Assembly: GCA_010645155.1 (NCBI GenBank)
Contig: CM021320.1
Location: forward strand, 2,386,517 to 2,450,516
Source of the DNA: Tigriopus japonicus
Lineage: Eukaryota > Arthropoda > Copepoda > Harpacticoida > Harpacticidae
DNA: 64,000 nucleotides
Direction: 5' to 3'
In this document: positions 1-13,300 of the stretch, in pieces
How positions within the stretch are numbered: the first letter of the stretch is position 1
How the letters are laid out: each line of letters starts with the position of its first letter
Position numbers and translations under genes: made by a program
Notes under the pieces: model-generated
What the model was told of the DNA's origin: nothing
The model's database searches: none
Seen by the model: only the letters and a program-made list of their open reading frames with translations

Positions 1-3000
1 ATGTTGCCTCGTTGAGCATTTAGAGTAATTGTGAAAAGTACATCTCTCGTTTTCCTATTCCACCCTCCAAGATCAGGATTGGTCTAATCTCGCTTTATCA
101 TCCATGAATGAATAAGTGGAAGAATTATGGATGGATTTATGGTTTTGCGAAAAGTCGAGGAATATGTAACCTTTCAGTATTTTCTTGAAATTTTCAAAAG
201 GTTCCTACTTATCTCATGGCTATCAAAATTAATCAAGCCTGACAGAGTCGTTTTAAAGGTCAAAGAGTCACATTAATATCAACTGGGATAGAGATTTTAT
301 GCTAGAATTTCAAATTTCAAAGACACCAAATTTTGCTCAAGATAATCATGGAATTGAAGAGAAATTTAGCAAAAATGTCCAAATGACTTGAAATGGGTTC
401 GAATACTAATAAAACCCACACCTCCGAGTGAAAAAAAAAAGCATTTTTTTTTTCTCTCATTTATTTTAGGAATATTCCTCTGGATTCAGATTTTAGCCAA
501 ACAGTCCTGCGTATGATTATGTTTTTGTTGGGATCCCTTTAAGGCTTACCCGATCCAATTTGCAATTCTAGGTAGTTTTAGAGTTGGTTTCCGCCAGACA
601 CATTACTTATTTGCTGCTATAAAAATCGTTAGTCCTTTTTAAATTGGGTAATGAAGCTCTCATGCCTTCAGCTCAAAACGATCCTTTGTGTGTTCTCAAT
701 TAAACTTATGCCCCTGAAACTTCTTTTGGGTTGCTATGCCTACCTCGAACACTTCTTTGATGTCAGGCTTCAAATGAGATCATCATCTTGTGGATGGAAT
801 GAGATTTGGCGACTAGGCCCTGACGATTTCTTCATCGACATCCTCCACTCGGAATGAACCCATGTGGAGGATCAGTTAGTTAGACTGGAGGAAAGGTCGC
901 TCGAAAGTCGAGTAATTAACTTCTTTGATTTCATAACATAGATGCCACGGAACGGAGCTACACTTGAACCAGAATGTCAGGTACATGGGCTAACCATCAA
1001 GGATACGCCAAGTCATTTTCTGTCAAGTCAGATTGTCGGAAAGACGACATAAACCGATTGTCTGGAACTGCAAATGAATACAAAACGACTTTTAATTACT
1101 GTGAACTTGACAAGCCCATCGCCCTTCACTTTTCCATCATTCCCGAAAACAAGCACGATTTGAAGGTATGGTGCCAGATTATTTCTCTGAAGGAAATTTC
1201 CACGGTGGTTGACATACGTAGCTTGCGTTTGGAACAGTGGATGGAAGTTTCCGATGGATGATAGTTCAGCCCAACCCTCAGATCTCATCATGCAAAGAAA
1301 ATTACCCCTGGCTGTCCAAGTTTGGTCGAACTTACTGAGGGGTAGATTATCACCGGATTGGCCTAAATTACCGATTGTACCTCACAAGTCACAAAAGTTA
1401 CCCCTTTGGTTGAAGCTCGTACGTTTATGATCGTCTCCTCTTCTTCTTCATTTTCCTATGCATGCGTCTTGTTGCTCGTTGTTTTCTTCATTTGAAATGC
1501 ATCTCAGGTGTGACGAGAACGAAAAGCTTCAGCCTGGATGGATTGATTGATTGATCGATCCCAGGTGGTGGGTGGGAGGGTTCTCTGGAACGTGAAGTAC
1601 GTACGTACCTATGTACTTATGTTCTATCATTGCCAATACGTAGAGAATGCCACCCTACCTCCATACCAACCAACACAAACACACCACACCAAGTACGCGT
1701 TCCTACTAAACAATGCAAAAAATCTCCTAACTGACTCTGTATGACGCTGCAGTTCAGGCTTTTCTCCATTGGCAATATTTTGAAGGAATACTCGGAATAA
1801 TGTGTGTTCGTTGTTGTCAAGACGTTTCCTCGAGATGAACGTTCTGCTTCTCAGCTTTTTCCTGTTTAAGAGAAATGTACCCACAGATGATCAATTGTAT
1901 GCATGATCGATGACTCACGACCGAATAAGAACATTTTTTACGCCAATTAGCCAATTTCCACGAACAAGCGGCTCGAATCCACTCTTGAAGAAGTATAAAT
2001 GACTTCCCTCCTCACCAAAAGCGGAGTTTACTTCATCAAACTGCCCTGTCATTGGATACGTTTGGCTTTGTCTCTCATTTCTCTTAGTTTGCAATGATTG
2101 TGAGTATCATTTGAAAACTTCAAGTGAAAGTGCTCATTCCATTCACTCAATCCGAGCTTATAAAATGGCGCTGGGTACTTTTGAGAGGGGACACAATTTT
2201 AGGCTCACTCGGATAAGTATGAATGCGTAGTATTTGCATCTCCTTCACAATGACCGTTATCTTCCCGAGATGGATGAGGAAAAGCCTCTTAAGCGTCACT
2301 TCACTTTCTACATACTCAACTTGTGAAAATATGGTCCTAATCTAGTAAAGTTTGCTCAAAGACCCATCAACCTGGAGGGGGAAAAGCCCATGATTGAATG
2401 GAATAGTTTTGAGAAGGAGCCAATTCCGATCAGCCGGTTATTATAAGTAGATAGACTGAGGCATAATTGACGCTTCTCTAGCAATAAAGCCCAACGTCAA
2501 TTTGGACTTTTAACGAGTAGCTGCTCGCTCCCTTCATCTCATAATGTACCTCCGAACGTGGTAGGTGCAACCACCACTACACACACCATTTCGGGTAGTT
2601 TCCACAACGGAAACGATTTCTAATTTTTCAAAATAGAAGACAATGAACCGTCGATGACGACGATGAGGAAGAAAAAGAAGAAGAGGTTCCTTTTGGTTGC
2701 CTCCTTGCTTGCTTGGTTCGAGACTTCGAGTACATAGATAAATGAAAGAAAGGAATTTCCTTCGCTCGATACCAACAACTTCAGAGTCCGCAAAGTGAGG
2801 AAGTCGTGGAGCACGACTCAATCAATTCTTTGCATACTTTCTGATTCCCGTTGCACGTCCACCCTTACATATTGACAGTCAATTCCCTATCTCAGTTTGT
2901 ACTAATACTAGATTTTCATTTGGCAATGTTAGTGCGGAGAACGAACCCGAGGCAGGCTGGGAGAGCATGTAATTTTGATCTAGGGTTGGCTGGTAGGCAC

Positions 3001-6000
3001 CATTTTTTATGCCCTGTCGCCATTTGATCTGACTCCGGAAGACATTGGTGGAGTTTTTTGTTCTCTTACCAGGAAATTGCCTCCCAAGTTCGTTCTGTAT
3101 TATTCCGTGCTTTAGGGGTGGCACTGGGTATTGTTTCAGGATAATGGACAAACAGCACTCAATATGATTATGAGGAAGCTAATGCATCTCAACATATGAT
3201 GACTGACTGATGACGTAGCATTGACGTTTTTGCATTGCCTGACATTCATGGACCAAGTTAGTTGGATGATTTGACCATTTCTCAGTCGTCAAAATAAAAG
3301 ATGGTTATTCAGAGGCTAGCAACGGCCCAGGTAGGGGGGCCTATTCTAGGTAAAACAAGCAAAATTAGCAACAACACCATATGGGCTTCTTTACTAAAGC
3401 AACCAACTAATGTTTGCGTGGGAAACTGGTGGTTGGAAAGGTCGTTGAAATTAATAGACACTCGCTTCTAACGTCGGAAATATGAGAAAACGTTGGAGCA
3501 GACGGCACATTTTATTCCCGCTTTGCGTGCGACTAATGTTATTTCTGGGTTACGAATGTGAGGAAACGAACTCGTATTGATCCCAAGCTCTATTGATGCC
3601 AATCATTGAGGACGCCCGAGATTCATCTCAACCATGAATGTCTCTCATCCACATCCATATCTCGTGCAAAGGACACACATCTTGAATGAACTGATGTAGA
3701 TCCATAAGACTTGGGAACGAGTCGACAGGCCTCTTTCAAAAAATTAGCTCAGCTTGAATAATCGGTGCCCTCGTGTCAAGATCAGGTCGGATTTAATTTC
3801 CGGTGACAAAGTTTCTTACTATTCGAAAATCACGTTGACCTTGTCTCACATCGAGATTCCACATACAAGTACAAGTGTTCGAAGATGGAGGAAAAACTCC
3901 TAATAATGACGAAACCTCAATTTCAAATCCGATCGAATGAACAAATTGTTCAGGCTCCTCCATGGTCAACTCAGTCGTTTATCAATTTCCTTGGATTTCT
4001 TAACCTCGTGATCTGACCAAAAGATAGGACGGAAATATTTGTCCGGTAGGTCCAAAAGAAAAGAAAAGACCCTGAGCAAGTTCAATTTCGTATGGGAAAC
4101 GTAAATAATAATAATAATGAAACGACCGCCTTGAATGAATACTGCGCTTCTCTGTCCAACCACGTATTTGCTTTAGGCCTCCTGGTTGAATGAATGCAAA
4201 TTAGAAACGACCCAGCGCTGGCTGAACATGACTTTCCTCACTCGTTGCAATGGTTAGCGGAAGAAGCTCAAATACCGACCAGATCAATGAGGTTTGAACT
4301 TGAGGTCGAGAGGACCAGAGAAATGGCATCTTCGGAATGCTGATGTCGATCTCCTCATCGCAAACTGAGTGGGGATCTTTTGGATACTCTCAACATTTTT
4401 GAAATGTTTCTCTGGCAGGTTTTCCCTTGAAAACGAGTTCACTCGAGTCAAACGCAAATTCTCATGAAGCACGCAACGATGGTGCCGCAGCCAAGTCACG
4501 TTCCCTGGCCACTTAACTACCAAGATCATCCTCCCCATTGTCTTGGCCTCATTGACAAATCCTGCTTTAATTTGTCGCAGTCTTTGTGATCGCACCTATA
4601 TTGTCCGGATTTCAATTGGAAGTCGTGAAGGCTTATTTTATGGCATGTACTTGTACGCCATGTACAGTATACGAACGGATGGAGAGTGCACATACATACG
4701 TAACTCTGAGGCTTGTTTATTCATAAAGAAGAATGATTATCTAACGTCCATGAACACGGCCAAGGACCACCAACCGAGAACGAGATCATTTTTTGTCCCT
4801 TGTCAGTCGTAATTTCATGGATTGGAAAATCTGGCTTGCACAAAGTCGTGGCTCAGCTCACCCATTCAAGTGGGGCTTTGAAGAGTGCAGAGATTTTTCA
4901 TTGACTGTGAATAACACAGAGAATTGGCATTTGAAGGCCCTCTCTAATGATCCTTAGCTCACAGTTCAGCTCATATCCTTGGGCCAAGGCTTAACGTGAT
5001 AGGTTTTGCTCCGTATTTTGAGAGCCGGCAATTTGAGCTTGTCTATGTTGGTAAAAGTGGATTGAGAAAAATTGGCATCATTTCTTCAAAGAGCCGACCA
5101 AAAAGATCTGTTCTCTGAAAAGGAGACCTCTAGAAAACAAGCTTGGCAGCGAGCAGAATTGCGAAAACGTGGCCCTCCTAAATGGATGATCGATGTTTGG
5201 AAACAATGGACTCTTTGGTTTTGACACCAAAGGACACTTGCCTCCATATCTCGCTCGGATCTCGTTTCTCCACCATCAGGTCAGACGTGTTTAACCTAGA
5301 GAATCCAGAGATCCCCGATATCCAGCTCAGGAATCTCAGTCAAGGTTAGCTTCATCTTAGGGTTCAAATCATGAGGGGGATCCTTTCTACAATAACGTTA
5401 TCTAGATCAGCCCATTGGGTTCGATCTTGCGGTTGGTCGGCGTCGGCGAGGCTGCTGGCTCCCAGCGGGAAATCGTCTTTGCCATTCACGGGGGAATTTC
5501 TCGAGACAAAAGTTGGACGCTAATTTCTATAGAGAGAATGGCACCTCCGGTGAGTGTTCGCTCGGGGTATTCGAATCGACCCCGCTGCACTGTTCATGTT
5601 GTACTTAGGCATTGTTCAATTCCAAGGCATGGCGACCTTTTATGTTTCACATGTTGAGATTTCTGAATGACAGAAGAAAAGAGGAACAAGGAAAGTCCTT
5701 TCACTCTCAGGATTAAGTCCGCTTCCCGTACCGAATTACAAACTATCTTTTCGTTGAAGAAGAAGAAGAAGAAGAAGAAGAAGAAGAAGAAGAAGAAGAA
5801 GAAGACCTTTTCTTTCCTTCGTTCGTAAGGTCCCTTCTGTTGAAAAGGAGGGAAGGCTAGAAGTGGCAGGCCTACAACACACCAAGTTAATTTCCGATTT
5901 GAAAGAACCCGTCACTTTGTGAATGAAATGACAGAGTCGGATTTCCCGAGAAGGGATTCTTCTTCCCTCTCCAACTAGGAAAATGGATGAAGTAACGAAC

Positions 6001-7236
6001 AAAACTCCGAGTTCACTCACTACCTACGAAGCTCTTTGTACTACCCCCAGTCATCCAGTCAGAAATTGGTTATCCGTGAGATCTCGTGTAGCGAGAAATC
6101 AAGACGAAGTGGAATGATTTGACTCACTTTGAGCAATTGATGATAATCCCTGCATGATACTCATACAAAAACACTTTTCTCATCTACTTCCAATACAAAA
6201 TGGCACCGTGCCAGATGAGGCCTAGCCTAGCACTGAGGCTGATTTGTACCATTTGTACCCCAGGATGGTCGTCGTTGTCGTCGTCATCATCCTATTTCAC
6301 TTCCAGTTCTCCCACTGAGATGAACGACATTACGGTGCGTTCGAAAGAGATGGCCAAACCACGAGAACAAATATTTGGTTCGCTCTTTCTTTCAATTATC
6401 CTGATCATTAACTTGCGTTCAATTCAATTTCTCTAAAGCCACATAGTTTTGCTTGAATCGGTGCAGATTTCTTGATAGCCAACCAAACTATTTGAAATGT
6501 GTCCTGTGGGTTTTCATGGAACTGTGGTTTTGCGGATGAATGGTTTTCTACCGGTTAAAGCGAGTTTTTACAATACGCTTCCAAATGAGCATGACCATTG
6601 CCAACAAATACACAATCCTTCACCGAAACATGAATGCTTCTCGCGTTAAACATTGTTCTCAACAACCGAACTTGATATTAGAACCATTGTTGTGTGCTGC
6701 TCTTGACAGCTATAGAACCATGGTTCTTGGGAGCATCACAATCATGGTGGTACCATCATTTTTCATGGAATTCATCGCCAACTTGTTATCCTTGTTTCTC
6801 CTACGGCTACAGAATAAAAACCGTCAAAGATGGTCTAGTTTGCTCTTCTGGTTCAACAGTTTCACTTTTAATAGAAGCAATTTAGTTCCCGTTTTGAATT
6901 CTGAGGGCTAATAGATGTTTGCTGCAAGTGTGTACGCGGGCAGATGAACTACCAAGTAACAGAGAAGGAACAGATGGACGAAGATCAATGATCCACTGTT
7001 TCTCGAGCAAGTCCGAAGTGGACAGCGGAAAAGAAACAGAGCCTGTCTTCTCGTGGGTTCAAAATGTATAATCGAATCAGCCAATCTTGGGAAAATATCT
7101 GTTGCCCTTCCAGAGAAATGACTCCCCAGTGTGTTTGTGTTTGAGTAAAATCGATCTTTCATCTCGATTTCCTTATGCTTCTTCTTTTCACCAAATTTGA
7201 TCTCTGTCATATTTTGTTCTCTCTCTCTTTCTCTAG
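1..7236. other. Non-coding flank, no gene supported
   Basis: Open frames here are short, lack recognisable domains and are not joined by convincing splice sites. The stretch contains a GAA microsatellite and ends in a pyrimidine-rich tract followed by AG at 7235-7236, a good splice acceptor directly before the exon carrying the start of the next gene. Part of this region is therefore probably promoter, 5' UTR exon or intron of that gene, but I could not place the upstream exon. Confidence 0.5.
5756..5805 (+). repeat. (GAA)n microsatellite
   Basis: About 16 uninterrupted GAA/AAG units, seen directly. Read on the minus strand it gives a poly-leucine run in an open frame, which is an artefact of the repeat and not a gene. 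Confidence 0.95.
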
Positions 7237-7250
7237 GTTAGTGAAGCTCC

Positions 7251-7290
7251 ATGGGCCCTGTTCGTTGGTATGTTGTTTGATGGAGTGTAA
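7251..7290 (+). promoter_or_regulatory. Two overlapping short upstream ORFs in the 5' UTR
   Basis: After the acceptor at 7235-7236 there are two AUGs before the main start at 7342: 7251 (9 codons plus stop, ending 7280) and 7270 (6 codons plus stop, ending 7290). Neither is in frame with the main ORF. If the exon model is right, scanning ribosomes meet both first, which could lower translation of the long protein. This is inference from position only. Confidence 0.4.
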
Positions 7291-7341
7291 TTATCGGATC
7301 GAAATCCGCATTTGAAAGATATCCACATACAAAGAATCATC

Positions 7342-10300
7342 ATGACCACCCCCAGCGATCCCAAACTGGGTCATGGAGACGTGCTCACTCGATTGGACAG
7401 TCTGCTTCAGCAAGCAGCTCAGAATAACGACGATCCCGATGTCTCAATGGTGACAAAACCCTCTTCCGACATCACACCCTCGTTGTTAAAGGTGTCTCAT
7501 GTTAAGGGAATCTTGCGGAAACCTAATGGGAAACCCAAGAAACAGTCCCCTAAATCTCGACGAAGAATCCGGTTTCCTGAAAAGGGCGAGGATCTGAACG
7601 AGGTCATTGGTTACGGTGGTGTGGAAGAGCTTTATTCCGAGGACGAGGATGATGGGAGTTTTTCCACGGCATCTTCGTCGCCGAACAACAAATTTGGATC
7701 GAGTGAAGCCGAAGAATTGACACTCGAGGAGAAGAACTTTCTCAACCTAACCAAGAAGAACACGAATTTTAATTCCAGGGCGGAGAACCTTTGTGATGAA
7801 GGCACAGCCGTACGTTTGGGGGCTGAGAAGAAATCCAATCCTCCTTTAATTACCGTGAGACCTTTTGTCCAAGAACACACCCCAGGTCGTGTGAACAAAG
7901 TGTCACCCATGATCAACGGCCAGGTGGTGAAGACCACCAAGTTCTCTTCTCCGGAGCCCAAGACAACCACAGAAACCAGTCTTCCTTCTCATCAGTCTGT
8001 GATGCCAACCCAAATTGTGGAAGAAAAAAGAGTAGTTGAAAAAGATAAGGCTAATGATGAGGGTTTGCAAGTAGATTCAAGAAAATCAGAGAAAGTGGGT
8101 TGCAACCAAACAAACGCTGGTAGTGATGCAACTACTGGTCGGAAAGGCAGCTCAGAAGCTGAAATCAAGCAAAGTGAAGGAGGTGCGGGCGATGCTCAAA
8201 ATCATCAGGCAGAACAACCTCTTGACAAAAATCTCAAAGTTGGCCGAGTAGGAAAAGCTAGTCTAGCGGCGGCTAGGCTCTCATTTTTGCATGCTACAAT
8301 CTTGGACCAAGAAGATGAAGAAAAAGAGCAGAAAAAGTCGAGAACTAATGAGGAAATAACCCCTTCTGTCATCTCCCCGGGTGAAGGCAAAAAACAAATG
8401 ACACTTGGTTTGAGCACTCCTGCTGAGGATGCAAAAATCTCTGAGCAGCCATCACTTCCTGAAGTGGAGCCTGGTGTTCATTCTAAAACCCCATCAACTC
8501 ATCAAAGTGAGCATTCCCAATCTTGCTCTTCTTCATTATCGTCTAATGAACCAGAGGTTTCACCTGCCAGTGGCAAAGCAATCAAACTAACTCGACGGAG
8601 TCCATCCGTGTCCACCCCTCGTGCTGCGTCGATCCTGAAAGGCACACCAAGGCCGACCATCATCAAGAAGGAGAAACCCAAGATCCCCGAGAAGCCCAAG
8701 ACTCTCATTAAGAAGATTTCAGCTCCACCTCCGATTAAAAGCCAAGCTCCTTTGCCCCCTGTGGTGCCTGGAGATTCACCCAGGATCAGAGCCTCGGTCA
8801 TCGACGATCAAGCAAAAAAGGCCAGTCCAATTGCTGCTCCTAGAACGGCTTCATTCCGTAAGGCCAAAGAGGCTGCTCCAGGGTATGCCAACGTCAAGGC
8901 CCACATCGAGAGGAAGCACAGTATATGTGAGGCTAATAACTGTATCACAGAAATGATTGTAGAAGATGACACCAAAATTGAAGTGCCACTGAACCCTCAT
9001 GGGGCTGCCCTTGCTTCGGCTAAGGTGCAAAGTAGTTCCTCAAGTCCTACCATAATGAATCGAAATGTGAACAATTTTTCTAACGCCGCCTTCTACAGTA
9101 GCCAGGCTGATGCTCAAAATGAGGTGATCTTTGAAGTGAGCGCTTCAAGAACATTGGATGATCATGATCACGAAGAGGATGAGGATGATTATGGGAGCAG
9201 TGTCAGAGGCTCCCAGCATGCCGAGCCGGATCTTAATGAAGAAGGAAGTTCAAGTAAATCGATCCCGCCTACAGTACCATCATCATCTTTTTCTTCTTCA
9301 TCATCATATACGTCTACTACTCCCTCGTTGGCTTCAGCTGGTTCAGAGATGCAAGTCAGGAAGGAGCAGCAAACCCAAAGGACTAAAGAGGTACTTGAGG
9401 AAATTCGTAAATCACTCGACTCCAAAAAAGCACCTTCAGGATTGCAGGAAGATCTCGAGTCTCATCGTGATGGTTCAATAAAAAAATCGGATCGCGACGG
9501 CAACAATGACACTAATAGCCCAAGCCCTTCGCAGGAAAAAAGCCAATCCACGAAACCGAATGTCACCGTCAAGGACGAGTCTGTTGTTCAACCTGAGGAT
9601 AACAATCCGAACCCGGAGCCACAAACTGAGCTGTCACATGGTCAGTGTGCGGAAAAGATCACGATTCAGGGCTCTCGTTCTGATAATTTTGATGAACATG
9701 CCTCGGAAGCGAATGATGGCCCCACGTCTTTTGCCGAGAAGAGGGCAGCGTTAGCCAAGACATTAGAATTTAATCGCGTTGAAAGCCATATTCATCGTCC
9801 GAGCACGAAACGCCAAGCTCCACAACCCCCTCCAAGCGCACCACCAACGACGACAATGACAAAAACAACGCCAGTTCTTGACAATTCGAGTGCCAAGAGC
9901 CATGTGATTGACTCAGAGGAGACCACTTCGAAAACTTCAAGTCATTCTGAACAATCCAACGAAAACATGCCGAAAGACACATCGATTCTGGGAGAAACCA
10001 CACCATCCGACAACTACTCCCATGATGAAACGCAACAACTCTCCTCCTTCCAAAGTGGTGGTGGTGCTGGTAGTGGTGTTGAGGAAAAAGAACCTCAACA
10101 ACATCTCCAACAACGAACCGAAGAAGACGTCAGAGGCTCCAGCAGCAACTTGAACAGTTCGGATGTTTCTACTTCATCGAGTCCAAGCAACACCTCCAAC
10201 CCACATGACTTGGTGATGGTCAGTAACGACGGCAGCTCCAAACCAGTGAAAAGTGCTCTGAGAGCTCCAAATCAGTCTCTAGATAGAAATCGTGTCGTTC

Positions 10301-13300
10301 AGTTCAGTCCAGATACCATGGACGCCCCAACGACACCCACACATCACGAGATTCATGGTAATCGGACACCAATGGGACCCAGCCGCATCTCCGCCATTCC
10401 CTATGCCCGTTGGATGGGAGCAGGACTTGGAGGTCGAAGCAACTCCAGTGTCAACCACATCAGTAGCAGTTTCATGCCCGGGGGAGCTCAACACCATCTC
10501 ATGCTCCACAAACCACCACCAATGCTTTCTCCACATCATAGTATGCTGGCCAAGCAATCTTCAGTAGTGATTGAGAGCTCGTTCACTGGACAGCCGATTC
10601 AAATGATGACTAGGTCCTCCTTGAAACGGTCTCCACACAATCTTCCGGCTCAATCTCAGCAACACCAGAAAAATCAACAGCAACACTTGCTTCAACAACA
10701 TCATAATGGCCACCAACCCCCACAGCCACAACCATCCCAACCCCAGCAACCCCATTATCCTCCTCCAGTGATGATGCTGACTTCTGGACCAGGACGCGAT
10801 GACGAAGTGCGACGGTGGACCGAGAAGAAGAAACGTTCCAAATCTGTTCCAAGAGGTTCCGAGATCGATGAGCTAATGGGCAGTAGCAAAACTAAGCCCA
10901 AAACCCGTCTTTTTATGGTGGGCTCGTCTTCACCTCCCGCTATTCGACGGCAATCTCGCGTTGAACTCTACGAAGCGGATCGTCGAATGCAAAAGAAGAA
11001 CAAATTCTCATTTACCAAGCTTCTCAAACAGTTCAAAAACGTCAACCAGGTTGAAGAGAGTCCTGCGCAACAATTCATGGACGAGGAGCATGGCAGGGAG
11101 ATTATCGAGCGTGAAATGAACAAACTCAAACCAACCATCATCCACCCCATCGACTTTCAGAACGGATCACCTGTTGAGGTGGTTCCTATTAGGCCCAATC
11201 CAGGACATGTGTTTGAAAAACATAAGGGCGCCGGTGTTCGCAAAGGAACTTCAGCTGTCAAATCCTCCATGGGTGCAGTGAAAACCAAGGTCGAGTACAC
11301 AGACTCCAAGGATTCTGGCCATGAGACATCTTCCAACCATACGGACAATTCTGATCCAGATTCATCCTCAGAATTCCAACACAGTCGCACGCCCAGTTCT
11401 GTGGACGAGTCTGAAGAGCCCACTAGTCCCGCATCCCCTGCTGAGGAGGTAAATGATTTCTTTTAAGACCTCTAATTACTAGTCCATTAACTTAGTGTGT
11501 ATTGTCATTGGTATTCATTCTATTGCACCAATGTTGAGCTTTGAGGTGTAGATGAAGTGCAATCAATCGTTTTGATTTTCTGAATGCAAGGTTAGGCAAG
11601 TGGATGACTAAATAAAAGGAAGACGAAGAGGAGGAAGGTTTCATCATCCCTCGCCCTAACTAACCCTGACTTCTTTTCCGTTCACACATGGCATTTGTCC
11701 AACACGAATGAAGTCTTGATTACCTTTTTTTATTTGCTCTGTATTGGAGGCTAGCCAGTTACCAGAATGGCATGGCGTTGAATGTATGTACCAATACTCC
11801 ACTTGCGACGAAATCCATTCGAAAGGATGTTTGATTTTCGTTTCGTACCTTGCTTGGAATCACCCACTCACCTCAAACCGTGCGCTTTATGCGTCACTAT
11901 TTGAGATGATTGAGAAAGAAGTCACCTTGTCCCAGATTTTCTCGTTACTTTGACGACGACGCATAAGATAACATCGTCTTCTTCGTCGTGATCTTTAATT
12001 GAAAAGTGGATGACTGCGATGCAAATATTCAACAGATGTTCTTTTCATGAGAAACAATAAGTTGGAGACAAAAAGAGGACGATGATCTGAGGCGAATGTG
12101 CTTCTGGTTGGGGGAAAAGTGGCTCTACCATTTACAATTTGGGCGTATTAAGCCCCCCAAATGTTTGCACGTATTTTCATGAGATTGGAGGAGAAAATTC
12201 CTTTTGTTGCCTCGAAGATACCATTCGTTAAATAGGATTTCTTTCTCCAGGATGACTCTGTTGTCGTGAATGGCCGTCGAAATTCCTCTTCATCGTCTTT
12301 AAATGGAAAGAACAATCTCGTAGGGAATCCAACCTCACCTGAGGCCCACCTGAGCACTTCCACTTTGGAAAAGGCTCTTCTCAATGCTGCCCAACTCAAT
12401 GGTAAGTGAATATGGAATCTTTGAATTGGATCAAGTACGTAAAAAAACGGAGAGAAGGGAGCGATAACTAATGCTCCCAGTGATCCCGTTATAATTGAAT
12501 TTAAGCCTTCTAGTCTGCCAACACTAGGTTAATGATTTTCAAATGATTGACTGATTGCTTGGTTTCCGTAGGTCGACCAAAACCTCTGCCTCCCCCTCGA
12601 GTGCATTCATTAGAGAATTCTTCAGCCAGTGGAGGCTTATCCTCGGCTTCGTCCTCCACTTCGTCGCAAGATTATGCCACACCCCAAATCATGCGCAATG
12701 GTGTGCCTCTGGGAAACGAAAGTGGTAGCAACCATTATGCATCTAGTCCTGTTATTGTCACGTCCTTGGCATCCATCCAGCAGCCACCAATTGGTTATGT
12801 CCAAGCGGGAAAGATGAGCCTCGGAGGATCCTTGAATGTGCCAGCCTTGAATTCCTCCAATTTACGTGAGTGAATAGGTGTTTTTTAAGACACAACCATT
12901 GCACACATGTTGCACACGTCCTAACGATTGAGTTTCTAAAAGTGGACAGAATTGAAGAGATAAGCTCAGGTTACGTGTACATTGTGAAACGTGACCAAGC
13001 ATCCTTGACTTTTTTGGGATGGACATTGAGTGAGTCAGATAGCTTGTCCATCATTCAATCCGTCTTTTCTTTTTCATTCGTTCTTTCGTTCGTTCACCCA
13101 CTACCAACTCCTCCCAACCAAAACTAAACAAGTTTGTTTTCTGACAATTGAGAAATTTCTCCGGTTTTATCCCTTTAGGATCGAGTGAGGCTCGTCGAGC
13201 CCCATTGGACTCCACCAAAGAAGAGGGCGAGAATATAGACAGAGACGAGATACACGCCTCATCATCATCATCAACAACAACAACAACAACATCATTCTTG

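Noticed and set aside
5415..5657. 80-codon open frame, with ATGGCACCTCCG before a GTGAGT donor near 5551, as a first exon of the long gene
   Set aside because: Joining it in phase to the acceptor at 7236 runs into a stop codon before the main ATG, and the frame has no recognisable domain.
5756..5805. Regularly spaced repeats that might suggest an array
   Set aside because: Plain trinucleotide microsatellite without spacers; nothing CRISPR-like exists in this eukaryotic sequence.
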